From NCBI RefSeq assembly GCF_019343475.1, contig NZ_CP072453.1, positions 620,001 to 684,000 of the forward strand: a stretch of DNA of 64,000 bases, given 5' to 3'. The notes below the pieces were generated by a model. The model was not told the origin of the DNA. It was given only the letters and a program-made list of their open reading frames with translations, and did no database searches. Of this stretch, positions 60,205 to 64,000 are shown in pieces. The translations under genes and the position numbers were made by a program. The DNA comes from Providencia sp. R33. GTDB taxonomy: Bacteria; Pseudomonadota; Gammaproteobacteria; Enterobacterales; Enterobacteriaceae. Position 1 is the first letter of the stretch. Every line of letters starts with the position of its first letter.

Positions 60205-61986
60205 ATGGCTAAGATGCGCGCAGTTGATGCTGCAATGTATGTACTGGAAAAAGAAGGGATCACAACCGCATTCGGTGTTCCTGGAGCCGCAATAAACCCA
60301 TTCTATAGTGCGATGCGTAAGCATGGTGGGATCAAACACTATCTTGCTCGCCACGTAGAAGGTGCCTCTCATATGGCTGAGGGATATACGAGAGCAAATC
60401 CGGGTAACATTGGGATGTGTCTTGGTACATCAGGTCCCGCAGGAACTGATATGATCACAGCATTATATTCCGCTTCAGCTGATTCAATTCCTATTTTGTG
60501 TATTACAGGCCAAGCGCCAAGAGCTAAATTACATAAAGAAGATTTCCAAGCAGTCGATATCGAGTCTATCGCAAAGCCGGTTACCAAAATGGCAACAACG
60601 GTGCTAGAGCCTGCACTAGTTCCTCGAGTATTGCAGCAAGCTTTCCATTTAATGCGTTCTGGTCGCCCTGGACCCGTATTAATTGACCTACCTTTTGATG
60701 TACAAGTCGCTGAAATTGAGTTTGATCCAGAGACTTATGAACCATTGCCAGCTTACAAGCCAGCGGCAACAGTTGCTCAGGTTGATAAGGCACTGGATAT
60801 GTTATTCGCGTCGAAAAAACCACTGATTATCTCCGGTGGCGGTGTTATCAACGCGAATGCGGCAGATAAACTGCAAGAGTTAGCTGAAATCTGTAACGTG
60901 CCTGTCATTCCAACTTTAATGGGTTGGGGAACAATCCCTGATGATCATAAACTGATGGCCGGTATGGTTGGTTTACAAACAGCTCACCGTTATGGAAATG
61001 CAACCTTATTAGAATCTGATTTCTTATTGGGTGTGGGTAATCGTTGGGCTAACCGACACACTGGTACTGTAGAAAAATATGTCGGTAACCGTAAAACAGT
61101 ACATATTGATATCGAGCCTACACAAATTGGCCGTATTTTCTGCCCTGATTTAGGGATTGTCTCCGATGCTAAAGCTGCGTTAGAGCTCTTGGTTGAGCGA
61201 GCAAAAGCACGTAAACAAGCGGGATCTTTACCTGATTACAGCAAATGGGTAGATGAATGCCAAGAGCGTAAACGTACTCTGTTACGTAAAACGCATTTTG
61301 ACAATGTACCGGTGAAGCCACAGCGTGTTTATGAGGAAATGAACAAAACATTTGGCCGCGATGTTTGCTATGTCACAACCATTGGTTTATCGCAAATTGC
61401 AGCCGCTCAAATGTTACACATCTTTAAACCGCGTCACTGGATCAACTGCGGTCAAGCTGGCCCATTAGGTTGGACTTTACCTGCTGCATTAGGGGTATGT
61501 GCCGCTGATCCTAAACGTAAGGTCGTTGCCGTATCAGGGGATTATGACTTCCAATTTATGATTGAAGAATTGGCGGTCGGTGCTCAGTTCAAATTGCCAT
61601 ATATCCATGTATTAGTAAACAACGCTTACTTAGGTCTGATCCGTCAATCACAACGTGGCTTTGATATGGACTATTGCGTCCAGCTTTCCTTTGAAAATAT
61701 CAATAATGATGTCATTGGTGAATACGGTGTTGATCACGTCAAAGTGGTTGAAGGCTTAGGTTGTAAAGCTATTCGTGTCTTTAAACCAGAAGATATTGCG
61801 CCAGCATTCAAACAAGCTGAAAAACTCATGAAAGAATTCAGTGTGCCTGTTGTTGTGGAAATTATTTTGGAGCGCGTCACCAATATTTCTATGGGTACAG
61901 AACTGGATAACGTTACTGAGTTTGAAGAAGTTGCGACCTCTGAAGCTGATGCACCAACTGCAACAGCATTTTACCAATATAAATAA
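60205..61986 (+). CDS. gcl: glyoxylate carboligase Gcl
   Basis: Gcl joins two glyoxylates into tartronate semialdehyde and CO2. The 593-residue protein is a thiamine-diphosphate enzyme of the acetolactate synthase family. The otherwise invariant catalytic Glu is Val51 (ARHVEGASH), a hallmark of glyoxylate carboligase. The ThDP motif starts GDYDFQFMIEELAVGAQF and continues to VLVNNAYLGLIRQ. AGGAG precedes the ATG. First of gcl-hyi-glxR under the AllR palindrome. Confidence 0.96.
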   Translation: MAKMRAVDAAMYVLEKEGITTAFGVPGAAINPFYSAMRKHGGIKHYLARHVEGASHMAEGYTRANPGNIGMCLGTSGPAGTDMITALYSASADSIPILCITGQAPRAKLHKEDFQAVDIESIAKPVTKMATTVLEPALVPRVLQQAFHLMRSGRPGPVLIDLPFDVQVAEIEFDPETYEPLPAYKPAATVAQVDKALDMLFASKKPLIISGGGVINANAADKLQELAEICNVPVIPTLMGWGTIPDDHKLMAGMVGLQTAHRYGNATLLESDFLLGVGNRWANRHTGTVEKYVGNRKTVHIDIEPTQIGRIFCPDLGIVSDAKAALELLVERAKARKQAGSLPDYSKWVDECQERKRTLLRKTHFDNVPVKPQRVYEEMNKTFGRDVCYVTTIGLSQIAAAQMLHIFKPRHWINCGQAGPLGWTLPAALGVCAADPKRKVVAVSGDYDFQFMIEELAVGAQFKLPYIHVLVNNAYLGLIRQSQRGFDMDYCVQLSFENINNDVIGEYGVDHVKVVEGLGCKAIRVFKPEDIAPAFKQAEKLMKEFSVPVVVEIILERVTNISMGTELDNVTEFEEVATSEADAPTATAFYQYK

Positions 61987-61998
61987 GAGAGCGAAAAA

Positions 61999-62775
61999 AT
62001 GACTAAATTTGCAGCTAACTTATCTATGTTATTTACAGAAGCCGATTTTATGCAGCGCTTTAAATTGGCAGCTAAAAATGGCTTTAAAGCAGTGGAATAC
62101 ATGTTTCCATATGACTTTACTGCTCAGGAAATCAAAAAAGAGTTAGATGAAAATAAACTGACTCAAGTTCTTTTTAACCTCCCAGCGGGTGATTGGAATG
62201 GTGGCGAAAGAGGTATCGCTTGTTTGCCTGAAAGACAAAAAGAGTTTCAAGAAGGCGTTAAAAAAGCGATTGAATATGCAAAGATCTTGAATTGTAAACA
62301 AATTAACTGCTTAGTGGGGCGTAAAGACCCATCGCTTAGTGAAGAAAAAACGATGGAAACCCTCGTTGCAAACCTTCGTTATGCAGCTGAGCAGTTAGAA
62401 AAAGAGAATATACGTTTACTGGTAGAAGCTGTGAATACTTACGATATTCCAGGTTTCTATTTGAATAAATCAGCTCAGGTCGAAGATGTAATTAAGCGTG
62501 TCAGTCATGCCAATATTTACTTCCAATATGACATTTACCATATGCAGCGAATGGAAGGTGAGCTGACTGAGACAATGAAACGTTTATTAAAGCATATTTG
62601 CCACATTCAACTCGCAGATAACCCAGGCCGTCATGAGCCAGGAACGGGTGAGATTAATTATACCTATTTATTTAAACAGCTAGAACAAATGGGCTTCACA
62701 GGCTGGATCGGTTGCGAATATAAGCCTGCGGCAACAACAGAAGCAGGTTTAGGCTGGATGAAACCGTATTTATAA
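61999..62775 (+). CDS. hyi: hydroxypyruvate isomerase Hyi
   Basis: Hyi interconverts hydroxypyruvate and tartronate semialdehyde. The 258-residue TIM barrel of the xylose-isomerase-like family has AANLSMLFTEADFMQRF, the loop NLPAGDWNGGERGIACLP, the LLVEAVNTYDIPGF strand with a metal-binding Glu, FQYDIYHMQRMEGEL and WIGCEYKPAATTEAG at the end. Length matches E. coli Hyi. It lies 12 bp after gcl. Confidence 0.95.
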   Translation: MTKFAANLSMLFTEADFMQRFKLAAKNGFKAVEYMFPYDFTAQEIKKELDENKLTQVLFNLPAGDWNGGERGIACLPERQKEFQEGVKKAIEYAKILNCKQINCLVGRKDPSLSEEKTMETLVANLRYAAEQLEKENIRLLVEAVNTYDIPGFYLNKSAQVEDVIKRVSHANIYFQYDIYHMQRMEGELTETMKRLLKHICHIQLADNPGRHEPGTGEINYTYLFKQLEQMGFTGWIGCEYKPAATTEAGLGWMKPYL

Positions 62776-62788
62776 TTAGGAGAGTATT

Positions 62789-63670
62789 ATGAAATTAGGC
62801 TTTATTGGTTTAGGAATTATGGGTGGCCCAATGGCGGCTAACTTATTAAAGGGTGGCCATGAGCTGGCTGTAAATACCCGTGGGAAAATTCCCGCATATC
62901 TTACGGATGAAGGGGTAAAGACATTTTCATCGGCTAAAGAAGTGACTGAAAACGCTGATATTATCTTTGTCATGGTGCCAGATACCCCTCACGTTGGAGA
63001 GGTGCTATTTGGTGAGAACGGCTGCGCATCTACAGCGTTGAAAGGCAAAATCATTGTGGATATGAGCTCCATATCCCCGATTGAAACCAAAGAATACGCA
63101 AAAAAAGTCAATGAATTAGGCGGTCAGTATTTAGATGCGCCAGTTTCCGGTGGTGAAGTCGGAGCTAAGCAAGGCACATTGAGTATTATGGTGGGTGGTG
63201 AAGAATCGACTTTCACTAAAGTAAAACCGCTACTTGAATTAATGGGTAAAAATATCAGTTTGGTGGGCGGAAATGGAGATGGACAAACCTGTAAGGTTGC
63301 TAACCAAATTATCGTTGCATTAACCATTGAAGCCGTTTCTGAAGCATTAGTTTTTGCGTCAAAAGCTGGGGCCGATCCTGCACGTGTTCGTGAAGCATTA
63401 ATGGGTGGATTTGCATCATCGCGTATCCTTGAAGTTCATGGCGAGCGCATGGTAAAACGCACATTTGACCCAGGGTTTAGGATCTCTTTACATCAAAAAG
63501 ACTTAAATCTTGCCTTGCAGGGTGCGAAGGCTTTATCGATGAGTTTACCGAATACCGCGACCTGTCAGGAACTTTTCAATTTATGTGCAGCACATGGCGC
63601 TCAAGATAATGACCATTCAGCCTTAATCAAAGCAATTGAAATTATGGCTAACCATAAATTAGGAGACTAA
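62789..63670 (+). CDS. glxR: tartronate semialdehyde reductase GlxR
   Basis: GlxR reduces tartronate semialdehyde to D-glycerate. The 293-residue beta-hydroxyacid dehydrogenase shows the NAD(P) motif GLGIMGGPMAANLLKGG, the substrate motif LDAPVSGGEVGAKQGTLSIM, and the catalytic Lys in DGQTCKVANQI; RISLHQKDLNLAL follows. 13 bp after hyi and closed by a terminator. Glycerate kinase is not in the window. Confidence 0.95.
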   Translation: MKLGFIGLGIMGGPMAANLLKGGHELAVNTRGKIPAYLTDEGVKTFSSAKEVTENADIIFVMVPDTPHVGEVLFGENGCASTALKGKIIVDMSSISPIETKEYAKKVNELGGQYLDAPVSGGEVGAKQGTLSIMVGGEESTFTKVKPLLELMGKNISLVGGNGDGQTCKVANQIIVALTIEAVSEALVFASKAGADPARVREALMGGFASSRILEVHGERMVKRTFDPGFRISLHQKDLNLALQGAKALSMSLPNTATCQELFNLCAAHGAQDNDHSALIKAIEIMANHKLGD

Positions 63671-63755
63671 TACGCAGTCTAATTGTTTGAATGTAATGAT
63701 CTTCATATTGTAAGTGTAAATGTAAGAAGTAAACAGTTTAACTAGTCGTTTATTT

Positions 63756-63781
63756 GCCCCATGTATCTGGGGCTTTTTTTT
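63756..63781. terminator. terminator after gcl-hyi-glxR
   Basis: GCCCCA/TGGGGC stem with a 6-nt loop and eight T residues. It lies between glxR and the convergent permease gene. Confidence 0.92.
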
Positions 63782-63856
63782 GCATAACATTAAGTGAATA
63801 AAAAAGAGGTAATATAATTAATATATATTACCTCTATGAGATTTTATTTATCCTTT

Positions 63857-64000
63857 CTATTTTACAGCATCCCACTTAAATATATTTTCCAAGATTATAG
63901 AAATAATAATTCCCATTAATAACCCATTTGTGATGATAGGTCTTACCATCAATGGAATATCTTGCATATAAGTTGGAGGAACACTCATCAAAAATATGCC
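63857..64000 (-). CDS. NCS2-type purine/xanthine permease, C-terminal end only
   Basis: The last 47 codons and the stop of a leftward gene continuing past the right edge. The tail reads MSVPPTYMQDIPLMVRPIIT, then NGLLMGIIISIILENIF, like the final helices of uracil/xanthine permeases (NCS2; YbbY/UraA/XanP). In E. coli ybbY, such a permease, belongs to the allantoin region. Here it is on the opposite strand from glxR. Too short to fix the substrate. Confidence 0.6.
   Translation of the reverse strand, partial: GIFLMSVPPTYMQDIPLMVRPIITNGLLMGIIISIILENIFKWDAVK

Noticed and set aside
1..64000. tRNA, rRNA, CRISPR arrays, prophage or plasmid origin
   Set aside because: No cloverleaf-like, rRNA-like, regularly spaced repeat or replication-gene signals were seen in reading the window.

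Overview
The window is an AT-rich enterobacterial chromosome segment (roughly 40 % G+C by eye). Gene content, gene order and protein sequences point to the Morganellaceae, most likely Providencia. The basis is recognition of the proteins, not a database search. No rRNA, tRNA or CRISPR array was seen.

Layout. (1) 1-4189: methylcitrate cycle for propionate, prpBCD (prpD runs off the left edge) divergent from prpR, with a clear sigma-54 promoter and PrpR-like operators between them. (2) 4748-8419: a YcaD-type MFS transporter, a TupA-like ATP-grasp protein and a membrane fatty-acid desaturase. (3) 8960-12413: a DUF1090 protein, a DeoR regulator with a YdgJ-like oxidoreductase, and a YneE/bestrophin-type protein. 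(4) 12540-14820: glutathione-dependent formaldehyde detoxification, frmRAB. (5) 14900-15642: two tiny paralogous HEAT-repeat proteins. (6) 15922-22241: complete haem uptake operon hemP-hmuRSTUV with a candidate Fur box. (7) 22423-32570: a small NAD(P)-binding protein, then galETKM, a GalR/GalS regulator and a Na+/galactose symporter tied together by GalR-type operators, then a GMC oxidoreductase.

(8) 33131-45141: a chaperone-usher fimbrial region. A lone two-domain adhesin is separated from the main operon by an intact IS21-family element (ends and a 4-bp CTAC target duplication are visible) and the decayed C-terminus of a Tn3-family transposase. The main operon has a major subunit, two minor subunits, three PapD-type chaperones, an usher split by a one-base frameshift and a terminal tip/adhesin gene. 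Two strong hairpins follow the major subunit. A 5'-truncated acyltransferase lies downstream.

(9) 46290-63781: a large ureide (allantoin) catabolic region. Leftward: allD, allC, allE, then an OHCU decarboxylase with a Sec signal peptide and an allantoin/hydantoin-racemase-like protein with a Tat signal. Rightward: fdrA-ylbE-ylbF-carbamate kinase (allFGHK) and an aldo/keto reductase; then allS divergent from allA, allR, and gcl-hyi-glxR. Two palindromic AllR boxes control allS/allA and gcl. Allantoate becomes ureidoglycine (AllC) and then ureidoglycolate (AllE). Ureidoglycolate either goes to oxalurate (AllD) and, through AllFGH/AllK, to oxamate plus ATP, or is split by AllA to glyoxylate and urea; glyoxylate goes through Gcl and GlxR to glycerate. 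Allantoinase, glycerate kinase and the allantoin permease are not in the window. A partial NCS2 purine permease begins at the right edge.

The least explained biology is the export-tagged OHCU decarboxylase and racemase-like pair, which suggests a periplasmic arm of ureide metabolism, followed by the twin HEAT microproteins and the rearranged, possibly inactive fimbrial locus.
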